DNA of 36,868 bases, taken from the NCBI RefSeq assembly GCF_018156225.1, contig NZ_JAGTAR010000048.1, forward strand, positions 1 to 36,868. The letters are read 5' to 3'. This document shows positions 27,819 through 36,667 of this stretch, piece by piece. The first letter of the stretch is position 1. Each line of letters begins with the position of its first letter. Below the pieces are notes generated by a model. The model saw nothing but the letters and a program-made list of their open reading frames with translations. It did not search any database and was not told where the DNA came from. A program made the position numbers and the translations under genes. The stretch comes from Carboxylicivirga sediminis. Lineage in GTDB: Bacteria; Bacteroidota; Bacteroidia; Bacteroidales; Marinilabiliaceae.

Positions 27819-29273
27819 ATGAATAAATCTGTTGACTTAACAAAAGGCCCCATCTTTAGCCAACTGGTTAAACTGGCCCTGCCCATCATTGGCACATCAC
27901 TCATGCAGATGGCCTATAACCTAACCGATATGATTTGGTTAGGCCAACTGGGCAGCAATGCTGTTGCCTCAGTGGGTGGCGCCGGCTTTTTTATCTGGCT
28001 GGGCATGTCCATTCTTTTGGTTACCCGCATTGGTGCCGAGGTAGGTGTTTCGCAAGCTTTGGGCCGAAAGGAACCTGAAACGGCAGCTCGCTTTGCCCGC
28101 CATTCACTATTCTGGGCCTTGCTGCTTTCTTTAGTGATTGCCGCTATTACGCTTGTTTTTACCCCACAACTCATTGGCGTCTTTCGTTTGTCAAAAGGGG
28201 TGGTTGAAGATGGCGCCATCAGTTACCTGCGCATCGTTTCACTGGGATTTGTGTTCACGTTTATGAACCCTACGTTTCAGGGTATTTATAACGGAGTTGG
28301 CAATAGTCGCTTGCCCTTTTACTATTTACTAATTGGTCTCGGGCTCAACATGTTGCTCGATCCGCTAATGATTTTCGGGCTGGGGCCTATTCCGGCCCTC
28401 GGGGTTAATGGTGCAGCTTTTGCAACCGTTATAGCACAAGTAGTGGTATTTGCTGTTTTCTGTATCCGCTTTGTGTGGAAGAAAGAGATCATCGACCCGG
28501 ATTTTAAGCGCTTCAGACTCAACAGAGCCATCTCCCTGAAAATATTTAAACTGGGACTGCCGGTAGCTGCCGAAAGTTCACTGTTTGCCTGCTTTGCACT
28601 CATACTGGCCCGCATGATCACTAAATGGGGCGATGTGCCCATTGCCGTGCAAAGTGTAGGTGCACAGATAGAAGCCATCTCGTGGATGACCTCATCGGGT
28701 TTTGCCACGGCATTAGGCACTTTTACCGGCCAAAATTTCGGGGCCAATAACTGGAGCCGTATCAAAAAAGGCTACTATACCACACTGGGTATTGGCATCT
28801 TTTTAGGAACCATTGTAACAGTGGCCTTTTTCGTATGGGGAAAGCCCATCTTTTCGCTGTTCCTGCGCGAACCGGAGCCCTTGCAAATGGGCATCACCTA
28901 CCTGAAAATATTGGCCGTTTCGCAGGTGTTTATGATTATCGAAATCATTACACGAGGCGCATTCAATGGCATTGGGCGCACAGTACCACCCTCTATCGTG
29001 GGCATTGTCTTTACCGGTGGGCGTGTACCGGCAGCTATGGTGCTATCACTTGAAAAATACCTGGGCATGTTAGGTATCTGGTGGGCCATCAGCCTGTCGA
29101 GCATATTCAAAGGCGTTGGACTAATGGCCTGGTACATGCGTGTGCTACACCGGGCCGAAGGGAACAGTTATAAGCGTGAGAAGATGCAACTATCATTACT
29201 GCCTACGCGCCAGCGGCAGCAGATAAAGATTGAGGAAATAGATGACATCTCCTCAAATCAGATAAATCATTAA
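27819..29273 (+). CDS. MATE family efflux transporter
   Basis: The ATG at 27819 gives a 484-residue protein starting MNKSVDLTKGPIFSQLVKLALPIIGTSLMQMAYNLTDMIWLGQLG, typical of the MATE family; the frame is open far upstream only through the 42-bp repeats. Twelve hydrophobic segments and a pseudo-twofold arrangement are visible, with GSNAVASVGGAGFF in the first half and FGANNWSRIKKGYYTTLG in the second. MATE proteins export drugs and metabolites with H+ or Na+ coupling; the substrate is unknown. The short tail LLPTRQRQQIKIEEIDD is charged. Confidence 0.9.
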   Translation: MNKSVDLTKGPIFSQLVKLALPIIGTSLMQMAYNLTDMIWLGQLGSNAVASVGGAGFFIWLGMSILLVTRIGAEVGVSQALGRKEPETAARFARHSLFWALLLSLVIAAITLVFTPQLIGVFRLSKGVVEDGAISYLRIVSLGFVFTFMNPTFQGIYNGVGNSRLPFYYLLIGLGLNMLLDPLMIFGLGPIPALGVNGAAFATVIAQVVVFAVFCIRFVWKKEIIDPDFKRFRLNRAISLKIFKLGLPVAAESSLFACFALILARMITKWGDVPIAVQSVGAQIEAISWMTSSGFATALGTFTGQNFGANNWSRIKKGYYTTLGIGIFLGTIVTVAFFVWGKPIFSLFLREPEPLQMGITYLKILAVSQVFMIIEIITRGAFNGIGRTVPPSIVGIVFTGGRVPAAMVLSLEKYLGMLGIWWAISLSSIFKGVGLMAWYMRVLHRAEGNSYKREKMQLSLLPTRQRQQIKIEEIDDISSNQINH

Positions 29274-29711
29274 AGCCCTGTTCAGAAGAAAACAGAACCA
29301 AACCAAAAATAGCGCAGATCATCACAAAGTTGGATTACTAATGTGAATCAATAGTTAAAACTTGCTTAATAATAAACCTTCAACCCATATCAGGGTTGTT
29401 TTCTCACCATATTCATAACCCCGCGCTTTGCACGGGGCTATTATTGTTAATGCCCTACGGACATTTTTTATCCCGAAGGGATTTAATTTTAATAACCATG
29501 GGTGCAACCCATGGTATATTAATATATTACAAACAGAACCCCGGAGTGGGTTCAACGATTGATTCCCATTACTAATAACCCTCGGCTCTGAGTCTCTTGA
29601 GTTCAAACGTCATAATGCCTGTTCGGCATAACAAGAAACATTATCTTTGCCTCAGGGCAATTTGAATTAGTTGTGATTTAAAACAATGACCATCCAATAA
29701 GTCAAACACGA
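29274..29711. repeat. Intergenic region with a cluster of short palindromes
   Basis: Between about 29395 and 29600 there are at least four small hairpins in a row: CCCCG/CGGGG (29419-29437), ATCCC/GGGAT (29470-29482), ACCATGGGT/ACCCATGGT (29495-29515, 9 bp perfect around GCA) and AACCC/GGGTT (29537-29552). An open frame on the minus strand across it (29355-29606) has no domain and shares the repetitive character, so I do not call it a gene. The end of the region carries the mnmD promoter box. Confidence 0.65.
29642..29649 (+). promoter_or_regulatory. Bacteroidota -7 box for mnmD
   Basis: TATCTTTG matches TAnnTTTG exactly, 62 bases before the ATG at 29712. Confidence 0.5.
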
Positions 29712-30389
29712 ATGAATAATAACTGGTTAAAAGATCAATCAAGAAAAGTAGAGATAAAAGTATCGGCAGATGGTTCACACACCTTGTTTGTGCCTGAGCT
29801 GGATGAGCACTATCACTCGGTAAACGGGGCCTACAATGAGTCGATGCATGTATTTATTGAGCCGGCTTTGTTGTTTTGCCAGAAAACGTCTGTGAGTATA
29901 CTGGAAATAGGACTGGGAACTGGTTTGAATGCTTTTCTGACGGCTCTTAATCAAGGAGAAAAGAACATCTTTTACCATGCTTTGGAGAAATATCCAATTG
30001 CCCCCGAGGCAGCGTCACAACTGAACTTTGCAAAAGCAGAAGCAGAACAGCAGCTTTTTACAAAGCTACATGAGCTTCCCTGGAGCGAAGCAGCAGAACT
30101 CCGGCCAGGCTATACTCTGCTTAAAGATGAAGCAGATTTAACCAACATCACTTTTGACAGGCCATACGACCTTGTATATTTTGATGCTTTCGCACCTGAG
30201 GTTCAGCCAGAGATGTGGGGTGAAGCCATCTTTCAGAAGATTTACAATGCTATGAATAATGATGGTATTTTAACCACCTACTGTGCCAAAGGAGTTGTTC
30301 GTAGGACTATGCAGGCTGTTGGCTTTACCGTTGAGCGCTTGCCCGGACCGAAGGGGAAAAGAGAGATGCTGCGAGCAGTAAAGAAATAA
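29712..30389 (+). CDS. mnmD: tRNA (mnm5s2U34) methyltransferase MnmD, stand-alone
   Basis: The 225-residue protein matches the methyltransferase half of MnmC: HYHSVNGAYNESMHVFIEPAL near the start, the SAM-binding loop LEIGLGTGLNAF (residues 64-75), VYFDAFAPEVQPEMWGEAIF with Asp158, and the C-terminal TYCAKGVVRRTM...LPGPKGKREMLRA. It lacks the FAD-dependent oxidoreductase half found in E. coli MnmC, so it should only carry out the last step, nm5s2U to mnm5s2U at the wobble position of tRNA. Cytoplasmic, alone in its transcription unit. Confidence 0.9.
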   Translation: MNNNWLKDQSRKVEIKVSADGSHTLFVPELDEHYHSVNGAYNESMHVFIEPALLFCQKTSVSILEIGLGTGLNAFLTALNQGEKNIFYHALEKYPIAPEAASQLNFAKAEAEQQLFTKLHELPWSEAAELRPGYTLLKDEADLTNITFDRPYDLVYFDAFAPEVQPEMWGEAIFQKIYNAMNNDGILTTYCAKGVVRRTMQAVGFTVERLPGPKGKREMLRAVKK

Positions 30390-31107
30390 TACCTATATAA
30401 TTAGCAAAATGGTTCAAGGTGCATTTGGTATAACACGATGCTTCCTGCGGTTATTCAGACTTCATTTGAACTGAATAGGGGTGTCCGAAAATCAAAAATC
30501 ATAATAATAAACTTATAATTCATAAGAAAACACCTCTCCTCAATCCTCTCCTTCAAGGAGAGGAAGCCACTACTAAATAAAGATATCTTCATACATTAGA
30601 GATAGTTGCCTTTTTAAATAATGTCACCTTCTCCTTGAGGAGGATTTATTCCGCCAGAGCGGAAAGGCTGGGATGAGGTGATGAAGTTATAGATTATTAG
30701 TATAAAAAATGTCTCTCTTTATTTTCGGACATCCTCTTCTGAAAACAGACTTTGTCTTACCAGACGGGTTCCTCATTTTTTTACAAAAACGAGGAGCAAA
30801 AAATCTCATTGAAAGAGGCGATTGCTCCGCAACGGCTTGAGTCTTATGACTACAGGCTTCCCTTCTCCTTCGTCGAAGCCGCCCTTCCGCCATATTCAAG
30901 CCTATCGCTTACTTTCAATGTTTCAAAACGTTGTTTTGATTGGTGATTGAACACCTTGCTGAGTTTCTAAACATTGTTCTTCAATTCCTAATCTGCTAAG
31001 TTTCTCCCGCCGGTGAGATCGTTCCGGTTGCAGGGTGACCTGTCCCATTGGCGAGCCTGCGAAGGGGTGAATAATAAATAATTTAGGTACCTAAGCAGAT
31101 GAATTCT
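30390..31107. other. Long non-coding region carrying a MITE-like element and repeat remnants
   Basis: This 718-bp region has no supported gene. It contains the MITE-like element at 30482-30731. Downstream, 30735-31080 holds short open frames on both strands with very basic, arginine-rich or low-complexity translations that resemble no domain. I regard them as parts of an interspersed repeat or decayed insertion. Confidence 0.5.
30482..30731. mobile_element. Putative MITE-like element with 11-bp terminal inverted repeats
   Basis: TGTCCGAAAAT at 30482-30492 is repeated perfectly in inverted form at 30721-30731 (ATTTTCGGACA). Inside lie nested palindromes: CCTCTCCTT/AAGGAGAGG (30545-30563), CTCCT/AGGAG (30631-30642) and CCGC/GCGG (30651-30662). 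A CACCTC...GAGGTG pair frames the inner part (30532-30682). No coding capacity; about 250 bp. No clear target-site duplication is seen. Confidence 0.55.
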
Positions 31108-31788
31108 CTATCTGCAATAGGCCACATGAAAAAGTAATTTTTCAGGAAACTGAATAGCCGTGAGGTAACCTGTATCAGAGTATTCCCCCATGAAACATCC
31201 GGTATCGATGTTGATAACAGAGGAATCGCTCTCGACCAAACGCTGACATGCATCTAGGGAAATAATGCTGTGCCCATGTATAATAGTGCGCTTACTTAGC
31301 ATTGGATTAGAGTACTGTACATTGCGGCTCCACAACATGGCTGTAGTATCTTCAAACGTATTATCAAGCTCATCGTTAAAACCAGCGTGTACAAAAATCC
31401 TACGCCCATCCATATGGCAATATTTTAATTGACGAAGAAACTTGAAATAGCCATCGCCAATCTCATTAGGTTCGGACACTCCAAAACTTTCCAAAGTAGT
31501 ATAACCTCCATTGTAATGCCAGCCAACAAAGTATTTATAATCGTCCAATGCTTTTAGCAACATCTCCTCATGATTACCCAACAAGGGAATAATCTGGTAC
31601 CCATCACTTATAAGACGAATGATATAATCCAGCACCTCCTTACTCTGCGGTCCCCGATCAATGTAGTCACCAAGCAGGATGAGTATATCCTCCTTCTTAA
31701 GCTTCAACTGCTCCTCTACCATTGTATTTAACGAACAATAGCACCCATGAATATCACCTATAGCCAATAATCGTCCTGACATAATCAC
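31108..31788 (-). CDS. PPP-family metallophosphatase (PrpA/ApaH-like)
   Basis: The 226-residue protein has the three metal-binding motifs of PPP phosphatases: GDIHGCYCSL, GDYIDRGPQ and GNHEEMLLKAL, then FVHAGFN and HGHSI. It starts MIMSGRLLAIGDIHG; the Met at residue 3 (31782) is an equally good start. Cytoplasmic. Family members dephosphorylate proteins or cleave diadenosine tetraphosphate; which applies here is unknown. It lies 9 bp after the DUF434 gene, so they form an operon. Confidence 0.9.
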   Translation of the reverse strand: MIMSGRLLAIGDIHGCYCSLNTMVEEQLKLKKEDILILLGDYIDRGPQSKEVLDYIIRLISDGYQIIPLLGNHEEMLLKALDDYKYFVGWHYNGGYTTLESFGVSEPNEIGDGYFKFLRQLKYCHMDGRRIFVHAGFNDELDNTFEDTTAMLWSRNVQYSNPMLSKRTIIHGHSIISLDACQRLVESDSSVINIDTGCFMGEYSDTGYLTAIQFPEKLLFHVAYCR

Positions 31789-31797
31789 TGGTATTAG

Positions 31798-32499
31798 TCA
31801 AACAACCATAACATTCGCCTCTTTTATCTGCTTCTCAATCACGTAGGCACCCAGATTAAACCATCTGTTTACCCTATCAAGTATCCACCCATCCGATGAA
31901 ATAACCACACATTCACTCTGAGCCAGTTTTTTATCCGGATTCATCAGCAGCTCAACCTCCCAGTTAAACTGATGCTGTCGTGCTATTTCCATCATCCTTG
32001 TTTTGAGTCTGCCGCTGTTGGAAACCGGTTGATCGAGGTACCACTTAACGGACTTCACATGTAACTCTTCCAGAGCCTTACCAATTAAGATAATGGCATC
32101 TTCAGTTTTTGTCACCCGTTTATATGAACCATGCACACTTGAGATATCACGATAAGTGCCATCCCTGGCTTTAAAAATAAAGGCTCCTGACAACGCATTT
32201 TCGAGTAGTATAAGCATATTAAACCCATCCACCTCAACAACAGAATCTTTCACAGATGCAGGGGAGCAATGTGAGTGCTGGCGTCTTTTGATGGTCTCTT
32301 CACCCGAACCAATCCTGCGTATGGCACTGCGCTGCCGCTGATTTAAACGGTACCTGTTACCAACCACCTGAAGTGCCGAGTTTTCGGCGTACTCCCTCGT
32401 GAGTAAATAGCAGTAGTCGTTAACCGCCTCTTTCAATACAGGGTGCCATTTGGCCGCAAAGCACGTATCATCTCCCGACTGTTTACCTCTGTTTCGCAT
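31798..32499 (-). CDS. DUF434/DUF5616 protein
   Basis: The 233-residue protein has an N-terminal helical part with HPVLKEAVNDYCYLLTREYAE...VGNRYRLNQRQRSAIRR (DUF434). The C-terminal half begins VEVDGFNMLILLENALSGAF and continues with DQPVSNSGRLKTRMM and VISSDGWILDRVNRWFNLGAY (DUF5616). The acidic residues in VEVDGFN, LDQPVSNSG and SSDGWILD are spaced as in PIN/Toprim-like folds, so a nuclease role is possible but only an inference. It is conserved mainly in archaea and Bacteroidota, as far as I recall. It precedes the phosphatase gene. Confidence 0.8.
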   Translation of the reverse strand: MRNRGKQSGDDTCFAAKWHPVLKEAVNDYCYLLTREYAENSALQVVGNRYRLNQRQRSAIRRIGSGEETIKRRQHSHCSPASVKDSVVEVDGFNMLILLENALSGAFIFKARDGTYRDISSVHGSYKRVTKTEDAIILIGKALEELHVKSVKWYLDQPVSNSGRLKTRMMEIARQHQFNWEVELLMNPDKKLAQSECVVISSDGWILDRVNRWFNLGAYVIEKQIKEANVMVV

Positions 32500-32580
32500 G
32501 GTTTTAATATTATCACACTAATCGCCACACATATAAGTTAGGTGATAAACGCCCGCTTCGCAACTATCGACAGAATGAAA

Positions 32581-32628
32581 AAGGATGGCATCTTTATCTT
32601 GCGTTACACAAGTAAAGATGCCATCCTT
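32581..32628 (-). terminator. Strong hairpin terminator of the glycosidase operon
   Basis: Perfect 16-bp arms pair 32581-32596 with 32613-32628 (core GGATGGCATCTTTA), and a further 4-bp stem CTTG/CAAG closes the loop. On the minus strand the hairpin is followed by TTTTTC. It lies 43 bp past the GH20 stop. Confidence 0.85.
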
Positions 32629-32671
32629 ACAACAAACGATTTATCTTGTTACTCTGCTAAAAAGCTAAGAA

Positions 32672-34294
32672 CTATTTCACGTCCTTCTTCTCAAAAGATG
32701 GAGCAACCTGAATGCCTTCGTTCTTCCATTTAGCAATCAACTCATCCAGATTTGCTCTGAAAAGCTGGTAATCCTTCTTTTCATGAGCAGTCCATCCCAC
32801 CTCGGCATAGGCCGCCAGGCGTGGGAACACCATGTTATCCATATTGCTCACTTCAGGTATCCACTCGCCCCACATCTGACACCCGCTACCTAATACTTTA
32901 TGGTGGTATTTAGCATCCAGACCATCCGGAATGGGGTTAAACTCATAGGCCTTTTCCAATGGGATATATTCGTAGGAATAATCCAGATAAGAATAAATGT
33001 GGTAGGAATTAACAATATCGTAACCACTTTGCACGGCTTCATTGATCAGCTCAGGACTTCCTTTCCAGAAATGAATAATGGCACTTTTAGCCAGTTGCTC
33101 CGACACTTCCACGTCTTCTGCCTTCTGCCATTCGTGTACATTACCGCCAAGTATCTCATTCCATCCCATCATGCGGTGCTTGTTGGCATCCAGATAATTG
33201 GAAATACGATTTGTAAAATACACCTGCAAATCGGCTGGCGTTTTTAAGCCTTTCGCTGCCATAAAATCCTGCACCTTCTCTGAGTTTTTCCAGGCCTCAA
33301 AACGCACCTCATCACCACCTATATGTACAATGTTTTCCGGGAATAGCGCCATCACCTCATCCAGTACATCTTCCAGAAACTCATACACACGGGCATCGGC
33401 CACATTGAACGAATCAGGTAGCTTACCAAACACCACTGGCACCTCTGTCAGTTCACCAATAGTGCCCAGCCAGGGATACGCTGCAATGGCGGCCGAGGCA
33501 TGTCCGGGCATCTCAATTTCAGGCACGATGGTGATATGACGTTGCTGTGCATAGCTGATGATGCCTTTGATTTGTTCCTTGGTGTAGAACCCACTATGCG
33601 GCTTTCCTGAGCGCTCTTTGCTATCCCAGCCACCTACTTGCGTATTACTACGCGAAGCTCCAACCTCTGTTAGCTTAGGGTACTTTTTTATTTCGATGCG
33701 CCAGCCCTGATCATCGGTCAGATGCCAGTGAAAAACATTCATCTTCAATAGGGCCATCTGGTCCAGCAACTTCTTCACCTGCTCCTCACCTTTAAAATAC
33801 CTGGCCTCATCGAGCATAAAGGCCCGCCAGCTGAAACGTGGCTGATCTTCAATGCTCACAAATGGCAATTCATAAACCTGTGTGACAGATGCATCCATTG
33901 GCAGCATTTGTCTCAATGTTTGAATACCATAAAACACACCAGCTGCGCTTGCACCTTTGATTTCAATGCCTTGCTTGCCAATCTCCAACTGATAACCTTC
34001 TTCGCCAAGTGATTCGGTTAAGTTGGCATTGGTTGTTAAGGTAATTCCTTGTCCTTTTTTAACCGTTTTTTTTATAGATGCTTTGCTGTATGGCATCAGC
34101 ACCTCCCTTAAATAGCTCGCATTATTGCCATTATCGACGTCAGCCACAATGCTGATGGCGGCCGGAAGCTTAAAAACGCCATCCTTTTCTACCACCTTCA
34201 TGGGCTGAGGTATAACACTCACCGATTTAGCAATCAGTAAATTAGCTACCAATAACAGACCGGCCAATAAACCTAATTTCTTATTTTTCATCAT
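32672..34294 (-). CDS. GH20 beta-N-acetylhexosaminidase
   Basis: Starts at the ATG at 34294 or 34291 (MMKNKKLGLLAGLLLVANLLIAKS, a signal peptide); the frame is open to 34324 but those residues precede the signal. The product is about 540 residues. The N-terminal GH20b domain covers roughly residues 25-150. The TIM barrel then shows FSWRAFMLDEARYFKG, FHWHLTDDQGWRIEIKKYP and PEIEMPGHASAA. The catalytic pair Asp328-Glu329 lies in VHIGGDEVRFEAW. The sugar-binding WGEW near the end is present too. It should remove terminal GlcNAc or GalNAc from glycans by substrate-assisted catalysis in the periplasm or at the outer membrane. It lies 37 bp after the GH35 gene. Confidence 0.93.
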   Translation of the reverse strand: MMKNKKLGLLAGLLLVANLLIAKSVSVIPQPMKVVEKDGVFKLPAAISIVADVDNGNNASYLREVLMPYSKASIKKTVKKGQGITLTTNANLTESLGEEGYQLEIGKQGIEIKGASAAGVFYGIQTLRQMLPMDASVTQVYELPFVSIEDQPRFSWRAFMLDEARYFKGEEQVKKLLDQMALLKMNVFHWHLTDDQGWRIEIKKYPKLTEVGASRSNTQVGGWDSKERSGKPHSGFYTKEQIKGIISYAQQRHITIVPEIEMPGHASAAIAAYPWLGTIGELTEVPVVFGKLPDSFNVADARVYEFLEDVLDEVMALFPENIVHIGGDEVRFEAWKNSEKVQDFMAAKGLKTPADLQVYFTNRISNYLDANKHRMMGWNEILGGNVHEWQKAEDVEVSEQLAKSAIIHFWKGSPELINEAVQSGYDIVNSYHIYSYLDYSYEYIPLEKAYEFNPIPDGLDAKYHHKVLGSGCQMWGEWIPEVSNMDNMVFPRLAAYAEVGWTAHEKKDYQLFRANLDELIAKWKNEGIQVAPSFEKKDVK

Positions 34295-34331
34295 AGATAT
34301 TGATTTACAAAATATTTGCACCACTAATTTA

Positions 34332-36659
34332 TTAATCTTTTAACAGGAAAAACTGTGGCCGCCCGTACAATTGAAACGCTTTGAGCCTACCCGACTGCTC
34401 GTAATATGAATGCCTTAACCTTATACCACTCACACTGGTGATTTCGCCTAAATCAACAATTACGCACGGGTCCTGGTCATTCGCTCCGGCTTTCCATTGT
34501 GTTCCCAGGTTGCCATCAATAATGTATTCTGCAAACCCTTTATCCTCAACTTCAGAACTGGCATAAACCACTTTCCACGTATCTTTTGTCAGCACGTTGC
34601 CATCCTTATCAATCACATCCAACTCACAAACACCTGCAGGCTTGCCATCATTGGTAGAGAGCACTTCCAGTGCCAGGTGACGCATGGTTACCGGACTATC
34701 GAACTGAAACTCCTGCCAGCCTTGCTCATTAGTCATTTCGGCCTTTAAAACCACATCACCACTCTCCAGAACAGGTTTCAGGCTGTAATCCATTGTACTT
34801 TTCTCACGCTTATTTTTATCAATACCTAACTGATCGAGTATAGGCTCCTTAAGGCCTTTTACAGTTCTTGCACCAGTATCTTCGAAGGCGAAAATCACCA
34901 GTTCATTCTGCCCCTTCTTCAGCCATGGTCCTGGTACATATAAGGTTTGCTGCGGACCTATATTCCAGAACTTTCCTATAGAACGACCATTTATCCAGGC
35001 TGCTCCCTTACCCCAACTGCTCATATCTAAAAATGTATCCCCAATACTATCGAGCATAAATGTAGTACGGTGAAAAGCAGGTTGGCCTTTTATATTGTCA
35101 TTTTGATAATTGAAGCTGCCAACATGCGCCTTATACAAGGGCAATGAGGTGCATTTCCACCCCAGAAGTTCGGTACCATTGATACTCACCTTTTCGGTGA
35201 TGCCTTTTCGATTATTCAGGATATCGGCACCATAGTTTACACGCCCCACATTTTCTACGATGATCTCCAGCTTAGCCGGCACCTCACTCACGTCAATCTC
35301 CATGGAGCTTTGACGATGACGACGGTCGAGACTGCCTATTTGTTTCCCATTCAGCAGCACTACGGCATAATCCCTCACATCTTTAATGGTCAGTGTACCT
35401 TTCGTCTTTTCATTAAGAATCGTTTCGTAATGAATATAGCCAAAGTCCTGATTTATCTCCTCCATGCACAACGGCTTTTCGGCCTCAACGGTTTCCATAA
35501 AAGCAGCGGATAAGGAAGCGGATTCAGAAAGCGTCAGCTCCTCAATCTCAATGACTGGATTGGGTCCCGGCACCTCAGGTAGTTGTTCATCTTTATACAA
35601 ATGCTGTTGCAACACCTCTCTGAACGCCCAGTACTTTGGATACATATTGCCATACTCGCCCAAGGGAGCATCGTAATCGTAACTGGTGGGTTGTGGCGCA
35701 TAACCATAAGCCGTGTTAGCACCATTGGTATAATCAAAGTTGGTACCTCCATGAAACATGTAGATACTCACCGACACATTGTTTTTCACCATCCACTCCA
35801 GTTGCTCAGCCGGCTTTTTATAGTCGCGGTACGAATGTGGTGTTCCCCATACATCGAACCAGGCCGGATAAAACTCTGCCACAAAATACGGTCCGCCCGG
35901 ATGAAAGCGATCGACTGATTTAAAGATGTCTTCACCCACCGCGCCATTAACCGTGCTTAAGGTGCCACCCACACGACCGGCCTCCATCTGTCCGGCGCCA
36001 TCACAGGTCATTAGTGGCACATTAAACCCGGCCTCCTTAATCATATCACGCAATTTCCCCAGGTAAACCTTATCTGCACCATAAGAACCATACTCATTTT
36101 CCACCTGCACCATCAGGATGGGTCCACCATTACTAACCGTTAAATCAGACAGCTCCTCTCCCAATCGCTGGATATAGTTCTGACAGGCTTGCAGAAAGCG
36201 CTCATCATTGCTACGGTAAACCATACCCTCCTCTTTGAGCAGCCACCAGGGATAGCCTCCAAAATCCCACTCCGCACACACGTATGGCCCCGGACGAAGA
36301 ATCACAAATAAGCCTTCCTCCTGAGCAATCTGGATGAAGCGTTTAATATCGGCTTGTCCCTTAAAATCAAAAACACCAGGTTGTCGTTCGTGGTAATTCC
36401 AAAACACATAAGCCGACACCGTATTGATGCCCATCGCCTTTGCTCGTTTCATACGATCGCGCCAGTATTCTTTGGGGATGCGGGGATAATGCATTTCTCC
36501 ACAAATCAACTGGATGGGCTGCTCATCCAAATAAAAATTTCCCTCTTTTATCTCAAAGCGGCTTGACTGAACACCTGATGATGTGCATGACAGTAGCAGT
36601 GCAAACATCAAACAAGTGCAAAACGTCAAAAAAAACTTAGGCATGCTGTGCAATTTCAT
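34332..36659 (-). CDS. GH35 beta-galactosidase lipoprotein with C-terminal F5/8C-like domain
   Basis: The 775-residue protein has a lipobox (FALLLSC, Cys25), so it is membrane-anchored. The GH35 barrel shows GEMHYPRIPKEYWRDRMKRAKAMGINTV, VILRPGPYVCAEWDFGG, PILMVQVENEYGSYG (acid/base Glu189) and FVAEFYPAWFDVWG (nucleophile Glu262). Jelly-roll domains follow: GRVNYGADI and ..GAAWINGRSIGKFWNIGPQQTLYVP. The last ~120 residues resemble an F5/8 type C carbohydrate-binding domain (YIIDGNLGTQWKAGAND, ..VDLGEITSVSGIRLR). It should release terminal beta-linked galactose. It sits in the middle of a three-gene glycosidase operon. Confidence 0.93.
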   Translation of the reverse strand: MKLHSMPKFFLTFCTCLMFALLLSCTSSGVQSSRFEIKEGNFYLDEQPIQLICGEMHYPRIPKEYWRDRMKRAKAMGINTVSAYVFWNYHERQPGVFDFKGQADIKRFIQIAQEEGLFVILRPGPYVCAEWDFGGYPWWLLKEEGMVYRSNDERFLQACQNYIQRLGEELSDLTVSNGGPILMVQVENEYGSYGADKVYLGKLRDMIKEAGFNVPLMTCDGAGQMEAGRVGGTLSTVNGAVGEDIFKSVDRFHPGGPYFVAEFYPAWFDVWGTPHSYRDYKKPAEQLEWMVKNNVSVSIYMFHGGTNFDYTNGANTAYGYAPQPTSYDYDAPLGEYGNMYPKYWAFREVLQQHLYKDEQLPEVPGPNPVIEIEELTLSESASLSAAFMETVEAEKPLCMEEINQDFGYIHYETILNEKTKGTLTIKDVRDYAVVLLNGKQIGSLDRRHRQSSMEIDVSEVPAKLEIIVENVGRVNYGADILNNRKGITEKVSINGTELLGWKCTSLPLYKAHVGSFNYQNDNIKGQPAFHRTTFMLDSIGDTFLDMSSWGKGAAWINGRSIGKFWNIGPQQTLYVPGPWLKKGQNELVIFAFEDTGARTVKGLKEPILDQLGIDKNKREKSTMDYSLKPVLESGDVVLKAEMTNEQGWQEFQFDSPVTMRHLALEVLSTNDGKPAGVCELDVIDKDGNVLTKDTWKVVYASSEVEDKGFAEYIIDGNLGTQWKAGANDQDPCVIVDLGEITSVSGIRLRHSYYEQSGRLKAFQLYGRPQFFLLKD

Positions 36660-36667
36660 GAATCGTA

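Noticed and set aside
29355-29606. 83-residue minus-strand gene
   Set aside because: It runs across several palindromes, has no signal or domain, and looks like translated repeat DNA.
30687-30899. 70-residue minus-strand gene
   Set aside because: It overlaps the right end of the MITE-like element and has a biased Arg/Lys/Ser composition without a domain.
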